From: Nocardia niigatensis NBRC 100131
GTDB lineage: Bacteria > Actinomycetota > Actinomycetes > Mycobacteriales > Mycobacteriaceae
Length of the DNA: 64,000 nt
Reading direction: 5' to 3'
NCBI RefSeq assembly: GCF_000308655.1
Contig: NZ_BAGC01000040.1
Location: forward strand, 124,001-188,000
The notes beneath the pieces were generated by a model that was not told the DNA's origin, made no database searches, and saw only the letters and a list, made by a program, of their open reading frames with translations. The stretch's first letter is position 1. Every line of letters starts with the position of its first letter. Both the position numbers and the translations under genes were made by a program. This document shows positions 18,377-26,772 of this stretch, piece after piece.

Positions 18377-19039
18377 ATGACCGAGACAGGTTATGTGAGC
18401 ATGCTGGACCTGGCCGCGGGCGGGCTGGTGCTTGCCGCGGTGTTCGTCGTATGGCGTCGTGATCTGGGTGCCATCGTGCGTTTGCTCGCCGTTCAGGGCA
18501 TCGCGCTGGCGGCGATTCCGTTGGTGCAGGGCGCGCATCACAGCGAGATCGCATCGCTGGTAGTGGGTTTGGTCGTGCTCGCGCTGCGGGGCGTGGTGCT
18601 GCCGCTGCTCCTGGGCCGCGCCGCCGGTGCCGAACGCCGGGAGTATCGCGAAGCGACTCCACTGGTGAACACCGCCTCGTCACTGCTGGTGGCGGCTGCG
18701 CTGGTGGTGGTCGCCTTCGCGGTGGCGCGACCGGTGGTGGCGTTGGAACCCGGACCAGCCTCGGATGCCGTGCCCGCGGCCTTCGCCGTGGTGCTGATCG
18801 CACTGTTCGTCATGGCGACCCGCCGCCATGCCATCTCCCAGGCCGCCGGATTCCTCATGCTGGACAACGGGATCGCGGCCATGGCTTTCCTGCTCACCGC
18901 CGGTGTCCCGCTCATCGTCGAGCTCGGTGTCTCGCTGGATGTGTTCTTCGCCGTCGCGATCATCGGCGTGCTCACCGGACGATTGCGCCGCGCCTTCGGC
19001 GGAGCCGACCTCGACCAGTTGCGGGAGCTGCACGACTGA
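18377..19039 (+). CDS. hycP: HycP/HyfE-like membrane subunit (NuoK-related)
   Basis: The protein has 220 residues, identical in length to Rv0085 HycP, with about six or seven TM segments and the HyfE-like stretch [20 protein letters not shown]. The C-terminus ([20 protein letters not shown]) is charged and cytoplasmic. Its stop overlaps the next start (TGATG). It forms part of the membrane arm, between HycD and HycQ. Confidence 0.87.
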   Translation: MTETGYVSMLDLAAGGLVLAAVFVVWRRDLGAIVRLLAVQGIALAAIPLVQGAHHSEIASLVVGLVVLALRGVVLPLLLGRAAGAERREYREATPLVNTASSLLVAAALVVVAFAVARPVVALEPGPASDAVPAAFAVVLIALFVMATRRHAISQAAGFLMLDNGIAAMAFLLTAGVPLIVELGVSLDVFFAVAIIGVLTGRLRRAFGGADLDQLRELHD

Positions 19040-20505
19040 TGACGATCCTCGTTTTGCTCGCGATCCTCACTCCGGTCACCGCCGCCGTCGCGGGCGTGGT
19101 CGCCGGATGGCGGCGAAGCACAGCGCTTTTCACCACGATGAGCGCCGCGACCATCCTGGTGTGCGCGGCCCTGCTGGGTACCCGGCTCTCCGAGCACGAC
19201 CACGTTCTCGTCGGCGGCCTATTGCGCGTGGACGCGTTGTCGGTGACCATGCTGGCGGTCATCGGTGTGGTCGGCACGCTGGCCACCTGGGCCGGGATCG
19301 GCTACATCGACGCCGAACTCGATCACGGGCACACCGACGCCGACGGGGCGAGACTGTACGCGGCGCTGGTGCCGACGTTCCTGGCCGCCATGGTGGTCGC
19401 GGTATGCGCCAACAACATCGGCCTCATCTGGGTCGCGGTGGAGGCCACCACCATCGCCACCGCCTTCCTGGTCGGGCACCGCCGCACCCGCGCGGCGCTC
19501 GAGGCGACCTGGAAGTACGTGGTGATCTGCTCGGTCGGGATCATCGTGGCCTTCGGCGGGACCGTGCTGCTGTACTTCGCGGCCCGGCACACGGGCGCGC
19601 CGTCCGAACACGCCCTCGACCTCGACGTGCTCACTGCTCACGCCGCCGCCCTGGATCCCGCCGTCACCCGATTGGCCGGTGGACTGCTGTTGATCGGCTA
19701 TTGCGCCAAAGTTGGTTTGGTGCCGTTTCACACCTGGCTCGCCGATGCCCACAGCCAGGCCCCCGCGCCGGTGTCGGCATTGATGAGCGGGGTGCTGCTA
19801 TCGGTCGCCTTCTCCGTGGTGCTCCGGATGAAGGCGCTCGTCGACGCCGCCGCGGGTCCCGGCTATCTGCGGACCGGGCTATTGGTCGTGGGACTGGCCA
19901 CCTTGGCGGTGGCGGCGCTGCTGCTCACCGTCACCAGAGATCTCAAGCGCATGCTCGCCTACTCGTCGATGGAGAACATGGGCCTGATCGCAGTCGCCGC
20001 CGCGGCAGGCACGAAACTCGCTGTCGCCGCGCTGCTCCTCCATGTGCTCGCGCACGGGATCGGGAAGACCGTGTTGTTCCTGTCCACCGGGCCATTGCAG
20101 GCCGCGCACGATTCGACCGCCATCGCGGCCATTCGAGCGGTGGCCGGCCGGTCGACTCTGATCGGCACGAGTTTCGCGGTAGGTATGGTCACCTTGCTCG
20201 GTCTGCCGCCGTTCGCGATGTTCGCCAGCGAACTGGCCATCGCTCGATCTCTCGCGGATGCCCGGCTGGCCTGGGCGCTGGCCGTGGCGATGCTGCTGAT
20301 CGCGATCGCGTTCGCCGCACTCGTGCGAAACTCGAGCCGCATCCTACTCGGTCCCGCCTCCAGCGCTGCGCCCGCGATCGCGGTACCGGTGACGCTGGCG
20401 GGCGCACTCGTGGCCGGGGCCGTGGCGGCGGTCGTGCTCGGCGTGACCGCCGGACCGCTGACCAGCCTGTTCACGACCGCCGCGACCCAGGTGGCGACAC
20501 GATGA
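19039..20505 (+). CDS. hycQ: HycQ/HyfF-like antiporter-type subunit
   Basis: The 488-residue protein equals Rv0086 HycQ in length, with about 13-14 TM helices. It carries Proton_antipo_M signatures: VEATTIATAFLVGH with the conserved glutamate, KVGLVPFHTWLADAHSQAPA with lysine, and DLKRMLAYSSMENMG. It is the second ion-translocating subunit of the operon. Its TGA overlaps the HycE ATG. A very long open frame running through this gene from 18828 is a shadow until 20502. Confidence 0.9.
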   Translation: MTILVLLAILTPVTAAVAGVVAGWRRSTALFTTMSAATILVCAALLGTRLSEHDHVLVGGLLRVDALSVTMLAVIGVVGTLATWAGIGYIDAELDHGHTDADGARLYAALVPTFLAAMVVAVCANNIGLIWVAVEATTIATAFLVGHRRTRAALEATWKYVVICSVGIIVAFGGTVLLYFAARHTGAPSEHALDLDVLTAHAAALDPAVTRLAGGLLLIGYCAKVGLVPFHTWLADAHSQAPAPVSALMSGVLLSVAFSVVLRMKALVDAAAGPGYLRTGLLVVGLATLAVAALLLTVTRDLKRMLAYSSMENMGLIAVAAAAGTKLAVAALLLHVLAHGIGKTVLFLSTGPLQAAHDSTAIAAIRAVAGRSTLIGTSFAVGMVTLLGLPPFAMFASELAIARSLADARLAWALAVAMLLIAIAFAALVRNSSRILLGPASSAAPAIAVPVTLAGALVAGAVAAVVLGVTAGPLTSLFTTAATQVATR

Positions 20506-21983
20506 CCGGACCCCGGCGCAGCCGCCGCGCCGTCACCGCCGCAGAGCTGCGTGACGCGGCCGAAGAATTGTTCGATGCCGGATACCGGCTCGCGCTGGTC
20601 GCCGCCCACGACGACGGAGCGTGGCTGCGGGTGGTGTATCTGTTCCTCGCCGGCCGCCCGGACCGACGCGCCGAGCTGGAATGCTCACTCCCCGCGGAGG
20701 ATCCGGTGCTGCCGTCGCTGGCGTATCTCTCGTTCCCGGCCGGGCGATTCGAGCGGGAGATGGCGGATCTGTACGGTATCCGGCTGAGCGGCCATCCGCG
20801 ACCACGGCGACTGGTGCGGCACGCACACTGGCCCGAGGATTGGCATCCGATGCGCGAGTATTCGACTGTGGCACCGGATTTCGGCTCGGTGGATGAACTT
20901 CGGTTCCTCACCGTCGCAGGTGATGGCGTGTATGAGATCCCGGTCGGGCCGGTGCACGCCGGCCTGATCGAGCCAGGCCATTTCCGTTTCTCCGTCGTGG
21001 GCGAGACCATCGTGCGGCTCAAGGCGCGGCTATGGTGGGTGCATCGCGGGATCGAGCGCCAGTTCCAGGGGCGTCCCGCGAGCGCGGCGACCGATCTGGC
21101 CGAACGCATCAGCGGCGACACCTCCGCCGCGCATGCCCTCGCCCACAGTCTCGCCGTCGAGGAAGCCTGCGACATCCAGCTTCCCGCTACGGTGCACCGG
21201 CTGCGCGCCATGCTCGTCGAGCTGGAACGGCTCTACAACTACGCGGCCGATCTGGGCGCGCTCGCCAATGACGTCGGGTTCGGCCTGTCCAACGCGCATG
21301 CCCTGCGCATCCGCGAGCAGCTATTGCGCATCAACGCCACCGTCACCGGAAATCGACTGCTGCGCAGCGCCATCCATCCCGGTGGCGTCGCCGTCCATGC
21401 CCTGCCCGACCCGGCCCGGCTCCAGAATCTGGCCGCCGACCTCGCCGAGATCGCCGAGCTGACCCTGGGCAACGCCGTTGTCTACGACCGCTTCGCCGGC
21501 ACCGGCGTGCTCGCGGGCGACGACGCTCGTGCGCTGGGCTGCCTGGGATATGTCGCCCGCGCCAGCGGACTGGTCACCGACGCTCGTCTCGACCACCCCG
21601 TCGTCGAACTGCCGGTGAGCGACAGCGGCGCGCGCGACGGAGACGTGCTGAGCCGCTACACGATACGGCGTGACGAGTTCGCCGCGTCCGTCCGGATCAT
21701 CGGGGAACTGATCGACAACCACTCCGGCCCAACGCAATTCATGCAGCGTGACGGTGTCCCGGGGCAGGCGGGCAGTGGCGTCGGCATTGTGGAGGGCTGG
21801 CGAGGCACGATCGTGCATCGGGTCGAGATCAATGATTCCGGCCGGATCACCCGGGCCAAGGTCGTCGACCCGTCCTGGTTCAACTGGCCCGCCCTGCCGG
21901 TCGCCATGGTCGACACGATCGTGCCGGATTTCCCCCTGGTCAACAAGAGTTTCAACCTGTCCTACGCGGGCAACGACCTTTGA
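20502..21983 (+). CDS. hycE: HycE/NuoCD-like large subunit lacking Ni-Fe ligands
   Basis: The 493-residue protein has an N-terminal NuoC-like domain (about 1-125; [16 protein letters not shown]) and a NuoD/hydrogenase-large-subunit domain (about 150-490). Where Ni-Fe enzymes have CxxC in ERICGIC, this protein reads [16 protein letters not shown]. Where they have DPCxxC near the C-terminus it reads [10 protein letters not shown]. All four Ni ligands are therefore absent. It cannot be an active hydrogenase and resembles complex-I NuoD in this respect, as expected for an Rv0087-like subunit. It probably contacts a quinone or another carrier. It is the last gene of the operon. Confidence 0.88.
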   Translation: MTGPRRSRRAVTAAELRDAAEELFDAGYRLALVAAHDDGAWLRVVYLFLAGRPDRRAELECSLPAEDPVLPSLAYLSFPAGRFEREMADLYGIRLSGHPRPRRLVRHAHWPEDWHPMREYSTVAPDFGSVDELRFLTVAGDGVYEIPVGPVHAGLIEPGHFRFSVVGETIVRLKARLWWVHRGIERQFQGRPASAATDLAERISGDTSAAHALAHSLAVEEACDIQLPATVHRLRAMLVELERLYNYAADLGALANDVGFGLSNAHALRIREQLLRINATVTGNRLLRSAIHPGGVAVHALPDPARLQNLAADLAEIAELTLGNAVVYDRFAGTGVLAGDDARALGCLGYVARASGLVTDARLDHPVVELPVSDSGARDGDVLSRYTIRRDEFAASVRIIGELIDNHSGPTQFMQRDGVPGQAGSGVGIVEGWRGTIVHRVEINDSGRITRAKVVDPSWFNWPALPVAMVDTIVPDFPLVNKSFNLSYAGNDL

Positions 21984-22179
21984 CCCGCCCGGCCCCAATG
22001 CCAGGCGTGTCTTCGGCCCCATCCCGCTCAGCCAGCCAATATCTGTGAAACACCCCCTCGGATGAAGACCACGATGACGACGCTCTCGGTATCGACGCCC
22101 GTTCTCGCCGAACTCCTGACTGCGAACGGCTGCCGCCGAAGTTCGGTGATCGTGTCCGCCCGCCGGCCGCGCCTCCTGG

Positions 22180-22516
22180 CCTGCGGCTGATGGAACACCC
22201 CGTACTACAAGGACTCGGTCGCCAGCGGCACCGTCGAGGGGCGCCGACGGCCGAAAAGATCGCCGAAATCGGAACTCCGGCCGGATCGTCCCACTCCGAG
22301 GCCACGGAAGGGCGTTGCGCGATAGGCGTGCAGCAACGCGAGTTCGGATGCGCGGCAGGGATTCCCGAGGCCGGGTCCAATCGTGACGACGCCAAGCCGA
22401 TGGCACCGCACCACCCGATCGGGTGTAGCGACACCGGCGACGCCTTCGACCCAGTTGAAGATCTCGGGATGGACTGTCGGAGCGGTGGTGAGTCCGGAAA
22501 CCGTCGATGCGGTCAC
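22180..22516 (-). pseudogene. Decayed PEP carboxykinase (copy A)
   Basis: A GTG at 22516 with AAAGGAG upstream overlaps the stop of the malic-enzyme-like gene (GTGA). The first 38 residues ([21 protein letters not shown]) match the start of the carboxykinases encoded at 26773 and 32709. The sequence then jumps to internal residues about 370-420 ([29 protein letters not shown]), shifts frame near 22255, and ends. The P-loop and the whole catalytic core are missing. A large internal deletion plus frameshifts make it non-functional. Confidence 0.82.
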
Positions 22517-23442
22517 GAGAGTGATTCTCCTTTGCCGTGATTCGGCGGATTGATGATCGTCTGTGGGATCTGCGCCGGAGGGTAACCGTTCGAGCGGAGA
22601 GAAAGGACCCTGCCGACGTGCCGGGCAACCGCAGGTACCAGACGCTCGTCGTGCAAGTCCGGCAGCGTCCGATCGGAGTGGGTGGTGAGCAACGCGATCG
22701 CCCGCGCCGCGGCGACCAGCGCATCGACCGTCAACACCGGGTATCCGTGCCCGCAATGGGCGCTGAGCAGCCCCGGCAAGGCCAGTGCGGCGCACTCGAA
22801 CGGATCGGGCGGAACCACGACCGTCCGATCCGAAGCCACCGAAGACGGTGAATCGGTGAGATCGACGAGAATGTCGTGCCCGGCGACGAGCTGCCGCAAA
22901 GACAGCGACCCCGGCCCCGCATCACGCCAATGTGTGACACTGCCCGTGCCCGAAGCGAGCAGCACCGGTTCCAGTTTCGGTGCGGCATCGCCGCCGACCA
23001 GCACCACGCTGCCGCGACCGGGGGCTCGTCCACGGTTGCGTAGCGTGGAGACCGCCGCCGCCGAGAGTCCGGCGGTCAGCACATCGATCTCGGCGACGAC
23101 CAGCGGTCCGCGGGCCGCCGCAACCACGGCCTGAACCATGATCGACTGCACCGCGTCGAGCCCGATCACGAATACCGCCGCGACCCGCGACGGCAGATCC
23201 AGCACCCGATCGGCAACGGCTTGCGGACGACGATCGTTGAGCGGCAGCGGGATTGCGCGCATGGCAGTGGACTCCTCCAGCAACGCCGCGTAGTGCTCCA
23301 TCGCGCCCCAGCACGATCGTCGCGATCGATCCAGGAGGCCACGCGTTCGCGTGTCCGACACCGCCACCACGCCCACATCGATACCGGCCGCAGCCGGCCT
23401 ACCCCATCTCACCGCGTCACCCGCGGCGGAATCGACAGTCAC
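22513..23442 (-). CDS. Malic-enzyme-like NAD(P)-binding protein (paralog A)
   Basis: The protein has 309 residues and is paralogous to the products of 30352 and 34608. Shared landmarks are MEHYAALLEE, AVFVIGLDAVQS, GPLVVAEIDVLTA, VVLVGGDAAPKLEPVLLASG, and ALALPGLLSAHCGHGYPVLTVDALVAAARAIA near the end. The layout recalls the N-terminal plus Rossmann regions of malic enzymes, but the catalytic lysine is not evident, so enzymatic activity is uncertain. It is translationally coupled to a decayed PEP carboxykinase, as paralog C is followed by an intact one. The GTG start begins VTVDSAAG, parallel to paralog C. Confidence 0.62.
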   Translation of the reverse strand: MTVDSAAGDAVRWGRPAAAGIDVGVVAVSDTRTRGLLDRSRRSCWGAMEHYAALLEESTAMRAIPLPLNDRRPQAVADRVLDLPSRVAAVFVIGLDAVQSIMVQAVVAAARGPLVVAEIDVLTAGLSAAAVSTLRNRGRAPGRGSVVLVGGDAAPKLEPVLLASGTGSVTHWRDAGPGSLSLRQLVAGHDILVDLTDSPSSVASDRTVVVPPDPFECAALALPGLLSAHCGHGYPVLTVDALVAAARAIALLTTHSDRTLPDLHDERLVPAVARHVGRVLSLRSNGYPPAQIPQTIINPPNHGKGESLS

Positions 23443-23471
23443 CGCCGACGCCTCGCTCCCACGAATTCGAT

Positions 23472-23509
23472 TCGATACGAAATAGGCAAATTCGAAAAAT
23501 TGCAGTCAA
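23472..23509 (-). promoter_or_regulatory. Degenerate copy of the shared promoter motif upstream of paralog A
   Basis: On the minus strand it reads GACTGCA-ATT-TTTCGAA, with two mismatches and the same 3-base gap as the copies at 12911, 28626, 30285 and 35487. It ends 29 bases before the gene start. The decay parallels that of the downstream carboxykinase. Confidence 0.45.
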
Positions 23510-23538
23510 TGAGCATGTGCCGACGCCCTATCCGACGA

Positions 23539-23898
23539 TCAGCCTGCTGCTTCGCCGGCGAAGCTCGAGCCCGACAGTTCCTCCAACAGCTCGATCTGAC
23601 CTGCCACAACTCCCGTCAAGATCGCCCGCGCCGCGGCCAGCAGATCAGCCACCTCAGGCGAGGTGAGCACATACGAAACGGACAGTCCCTCGCGACGTGC
23701 GGTCACCAAACCCGTACGACGCAGGATGGCCAGCTGTTGCGAAAGATTCGCCGGCTCAATGCCGATCTCGAGCAGCATCTCCGACACCGCATACTCACGC
23801 TCACTGAGCAGCTCGAGCACCCTGATCCGCACCGGGTGCCCCAGGGTTTTGAAGAAGTCGGCCTTCATCCGATAGAGCGGCTGCCGCACATCCGTCAC
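23539..23898 (-). CDS. ArsR-family repressor, Rv0081-like (copy 1)
   Basis: The GTG at 23898 is five bases after GGAGG; an alternative GTG at 23910 lies upstream of that site. The 119-residue winged-helix protein reads QPLYRMKADFFKTLGHPVRI, then ANLSQQLAILRRTGLVTARREG for the recognition helix and wing. There is no metal-binding CxC in the helix, which fits Rv0081-like ArsR proteins that respond to other signals. It is close to copy 2 (28701) and to the hyc-like operon, which mycobacterial Rv0081 controls. Confidence 0.88.
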   Translation of the reverse strand: MTDVRQPLYRMKADFFKTLGHPVRIRVLELLSEREYAVSEMLLEIGIEPANLSQQLAILRRTGLVTARREGLSVSYVLTSPEVADLLAAARAILTGVVAGQIELLEELSGSSFAGEAAG

Positions 23899-23942
23899 TG
23901 CGCCCTCCACCTTCGAACACCGGTAGGAATATACTGCTTTCG

Positions 23943-23953
23943 AATCTTAGCAA
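23943..23953 (-). promoter_or_regulatory. TTGCTAA-type box upstream of ArsR copy 1
   Basis: AATCTTAGCAA on the plus strand, 45 bases before the ArsR start, recurs exactly at 35529-35539 upstream of the paralog C/carboxykinase operon. It resembles a half of the perfect palindrome at 32288. It is a likely autoregulatory site. Confidence 0.4.
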
Positions 23954-23986
23954 CTTACAAGGCCGGAAGCGTCAAGTCCGCACACG

Positions 23987-24127
23987 GACATGGATGACCC
24001 CTCCGCGCACGGCCGGGAGGTGGCCGACGCCATCTCCGGCGCACGCGATGTCGAAATCGAGCGCTGCGGAAACTAGGGCTGCTTGGAGCGCCCCGACCAG
24101 GTCAATCGCACCATCAAGAAATTCTGA
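23987..24127 (+). pseudogene. C-terminal remnant of an alpha/beta hydrolase
   Basis: The frame reads HGREVADAISGARDVEIERC, then GN and a stop, and continues as GCLERPDQVNRTIKKF with a stop at 24125. This matches the C-terminal end of enol-lactonase-type hydrolases, where the catalytic histidine follows ERCG. That histidine codon is altered and a stop follows at once. Nothing of the N-terminal two-thirds is present. Confidence 0.55.
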
Positions 24128-24300
24128 TGGCACGTAGGCCGCTGTTTTCGGGGTCGGGACGGTAGGAGAAGCGCCCGGTCAGCACCGGCAGCCGGGCGAA
24201 TCCGGTGGCGCGGTATCACCTCGGCTCGCTGCTCGCGCGCGGGGTCGAACACGAATTCGTGCCTACCCCGGATATCGGTCGGCGATCGGACCTATTCCGG

Positions 24301-24648
24301 CTAGCGTGCCGACACAGTGGATTCGAGTGTCACGGTGATCACGTCGCGGTCGACGAAGACGCTGACCGCGTCCGGGTATGCGTCTCGGACCGCCTGCTCG
24401 ACGATTCGAGCGTTATGCCCGCACATCAGCACGATCGCCAGGGTGTCCGAGGTCAGAACGTGCACGGCGGCATGGTCGGCGACGACGGAACAGCCCAGCA
24501 GAGGCAGCTCCAGCGCCCTGATCCCCCGCTCGAGTTCGAGGATCGCCTTCATCCGCCGGCTCCGGTCGGCTCCCCCTGCCGACGTGATCGCCGGTCCGGA
24601 AAGACTGCTCCGGGGATGACACGACCGGAAGCGGTTCGGAGTGATCAT
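24301..24648 (-). CDS. Hypothetical protein (115 aa)
   Basis: The ATG at 24648 follows GAGGAG at a six-base spacing, preferred over an upstream ATG at 24690. The N-terminal 30 residues are basic. Residues about 33-115 (ILELERGIRALELPLLGCSV and TLAIVLMCGHNARIVEQAVR) look like a small alternating alpha/beta domain. I do not recognise the family. It lies 104 bases downstream of the DUF5313 gene on the same strand and could be the last gene of the carboxykinase/SulP operon. Confidence 0.6.
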   Translation of the reverse strand: MITPNRFRSCHPRSSLSGPAITSAGGADRSRRMKAILELERGIRALELPLLGCSVVADHAAVHVLTSDTLAIVLMCGHNARIVEQAVRDAYPDAVSVFVDRDVITVTLESTVSAR

Positions 24649-24752
24649 GGACGGCTCCTCGCGGTCGATCGGATCACCATGGTTGCTCACCGCAGCTCCT
24701 CACTCCGACTGCTCGGGTCGACGGTGGTAGGCGAAAAAGCCGTTCGGAAAGG

Positions 24753-25133
24753 TCAGCCGCGGCCGTGGCGTTGTTCGTATGCCCTGCGGGCGGCGGCCCC
24801 GCGCTCGCGTTCGCGCTGGTCAGCCAGATCGGGGTCCAGGCCGTGCTTGGCCAGACGGGCTCGCCGGTACACATACATCAACGCGGCGGTGAAGTAGATC
24901 AGCGGCAGGTACAGCAGCGCCATCATCGCCCATCCCATCCACAGCGGACCGGGGATGAGCAGGAACAGGCACAGCGGCGGGATGATCGGGATCAGGATGC
25001 GCAGCAGGTAGCGGCGCGCCGCACCCGGTCCGGTGAGGTCGTTGATCACCCAGTCCGACATGGACGCGGGCAGGGTGCCACCCGCGATGTAGCGGATCCG
25101 CTGCACAAGGGTAGGGGTCGTGGGACCGGTCAT
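24753..25133 (-). CDS. DUF5313-like membrane protein
   Basis: The 126-residue protein starts LVQRIRYIAGGTLPASMSDW, then has two adjacent TM segments (LLRILIPIIPPLCLFLLIPG and WAMMALLYLPLIYFTAALMY) and a charged C-terminal tail. This matches the small DUF5313 membrane proteins common in Mycobacterium and Nocardia, whose function is unknown. Its ATG overlaps the SulP stop (ATGA), so it is translated with that transporter. Confidence 0.78.
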   Translation of the reverse strand: MTGPTTPTLVQRIRYIAGGTLPASMSDWVINDLTGPGAARRYLLRILIPIIPPLCLFLLIPGPLWMGWAMMALLYLPLIYFTAALMYVYRRARLAKHGLDPDLADQRERERGAAARRAYEQRHGRG

Positions 25134-26770
25134 CGTGTACTCCCTACCAGGGCGGGCGCCAACTCCCGGGCACAGGCGATGGCGTCGGGCGTGTGGGTGA
25201 ACAAGTGCGCGGAACCGCCTGCCGGTAGCGCATCCATCGCGGCCAAACGTCGATGGTGGTTTTCGCGCAGCCCTGACATCAACACGATGATGTGGCGATG
25301 CTCGAGCTTTTCGATGGCGTCCTTGAGCACGAGCGCACCGGTGGTGTCCAGGGCGGTGACATGGGACATGCGCAGGATCACCACGTGCACGTCCGACACC
25401 TCCGCCAGCTCCAGCAGGAAGCGGTGCGCGGCGGCGAAGAACAGCGGGCCGTCGAGACGGTAGGCGACGATGTGCTCGTCGAGCAGCTCGTGTTCCTCGG
25501 CCAGATGGTCTGCCTCGTCGAGCGGAATCTGGTGCAGCCGTGCCTCTTTCGCGACCGCGCGCAGGGCCAGCACCACGGCGATGCCGACGCCGACCGCGAC
25601 CGCGGTGACCAGATCCATGGCGACCGTGACCAGGAAGGTGATCCCCATGATCGCCGCGTCACCCTTGGACGCCCGGGCGATGGCGGACAGCGACGCCGTC
25701 TCGACCATGCGGACGGTCGTGGCCAGCAGCACGCCGGCCAAGGCCGCCAGCGGAATGTGCCCGACCAGCGGCGCCGCCAGATAGATGATCGCGGCCAGCA
25801 CCACGGCGTGGATGAGTGCCGCCAACCGCGTGCGCGCCCCCGACCGCACGTTCACCGCGGTGCGGGCGATCGCCCCGGTCGCGGGAACACCGCCGAACAG
25901 CGGCGCGGCGATATTGGCCAAGCCCTGGCCGAACAGTTCGCGATCGGGGTTGTGGCGGGTGCCGACCGCCATGGAGTCCGCGGCGGTGGCCGACAGCAGC
26001 GATTCCAGCGCCGCCAGCGCCGCCACCGCCAACGCGGGCGCGATCAGCGCGCCCAGCTGACCCGGGTCGACGAAATCCAGGGTGGGAGCCTGCAATCCGG
26101 CCGGGATCGAGCCGATACGGGCCAGCGGCAGATCGAACGCCGCGGCGGCGATCGTCGCGAGCGCCACGGCAACCAGCGCGAACGGCAGGCGCGGCAGATA
26201 CCGGCCACCGATCAGCAGCACGGCGGCGACGAGCAGTGCGGTGACCAGCGGCAGCGGATCCGGGTGCGAGATATATTGGCGCACAGCGTCATAGGCGACC
26301 TGCCACACCTTCTCACCGTGCGCGTGCGCGATGCCCAGAGCGGACGGAAACTGCTGCAGCGCGATGACCACCGCGATGCCCGCGGTGAAGCCCTCGATCA
26401 CCGGGGCGGGCATGTAGCGAACCGCCCTGCCCACCCCGGCGACCGCGAGCACCACCAGCGCGAGGCCGGCCAGCAGCCCCACGGCCAGCACCCCGCCCGA
26501 TCCATGCTGGTGGAAGATCGGTACTAGCACGACTGTCATCGCACCTGTCGGCCCCGACACCTGGAACCGCGAGCCGCCGAAGACTGCCGCCACCGCGCCG
26601 GCCACCACCGCGGTCGCCAGCCCCGCGGCGGCGCCGAGCCCGGAGGAGATGCCGAATCCCAGGGCGAGCGGCAGTGCGACCAGCGCGACGATCAAGCCCG
26701 AGAGCAGATCGGCGCCCGGCGCACGCAGCGCCAATCGCCATTCCGACCAGTCGGGTAGTAGCGCTCGCAC
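25130..26770 (-). CDS. SulP-family anion transporter with STAS domain (copy 2)
   Basis: The 546-residue protein is very similar throughout to copy 1 (12964-14727) but lacks its 25-residue N-terminal extension. The SulP core (FGISSGLGAAAGLATAVVAG, FQVSGPTGAM) is followed by a STAS domain (VVILRMSHVTALDTTGALVL). The GTG at 26770 begins two bases after the carboxykinase stop, with no separate promoter, so it is expressed with that enzyme. This coupling suggests transport of bicarbonate, a C4 acid or another anion tied to carboxylation or decarboxylation, but the substrate is not shown by the sequence. Confidence 0.9.
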   Translation of the reverse strand: MRALLPDWSEWRLALRAPGADLLSGLIVALVALPLALGFGISSGLGAAAGLATAVVAGAVAAVFGGSRFQVSGPTGAMTVVLVPIFHQHGSGGVLAVGLLAGLALVVLAVAGVGRAVRYMPAPVIEGFTAGIAVVIALQQFPSALGIAHAHGEKVWQVAYDAVRQYISHPDPLPLVTALLVAAVLLIGGRYLPRLPFALVAVALATIAAAAFDLPLARIGSIPAGLQAPTLDFVDPGQLGALIAPALAVAALAALESLLSATAADSMAVGTRHNPDRELFGQGLANIAAPLFGGVPATGAIARTAVNVRSGARTRLAALIHAVVLAAIIYLAAPLVGHIPLAALAGVLLATTVRMVETASLSAIARASKGDAAIMGITFLVTVAMDLVTAVAVGVGIAVVLALRAVAKEARLHQIPLDEADHLAEEHELLDEHIVAYRLDGPLFFAAAHRFLLELAEVSDVHVVILRMSHVTALDTTGALVLKDAIEKLEHRHIIVLMSGLRENHHRRLAAMDALPAGGSAHLFTHTPDAIACARELAPALVGSTR

Positions 26771-26772
26771 CG

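Noticed and set aside
17250..18803. A 517-codon minus-strand frame across hycD
   Set aside because: It is antisense to a conserved NuoH-like gene and consists of Ser/Arg/Thr/Pro-rich low-complexity sequence.
20502..21983. Calling the HycE-like protein a hydrogenase large subunit
   Set aside because: All four Ni-Fe ligand cysteines are replaced, so hydrogenase activity is not supported.
21321..22724. A 467-codon minus-strand frame
   Set aside because: It is mostly antisense to hycE; only short pieces near 22200 match PEP carboxykinase, and these belong to the decayed copy.
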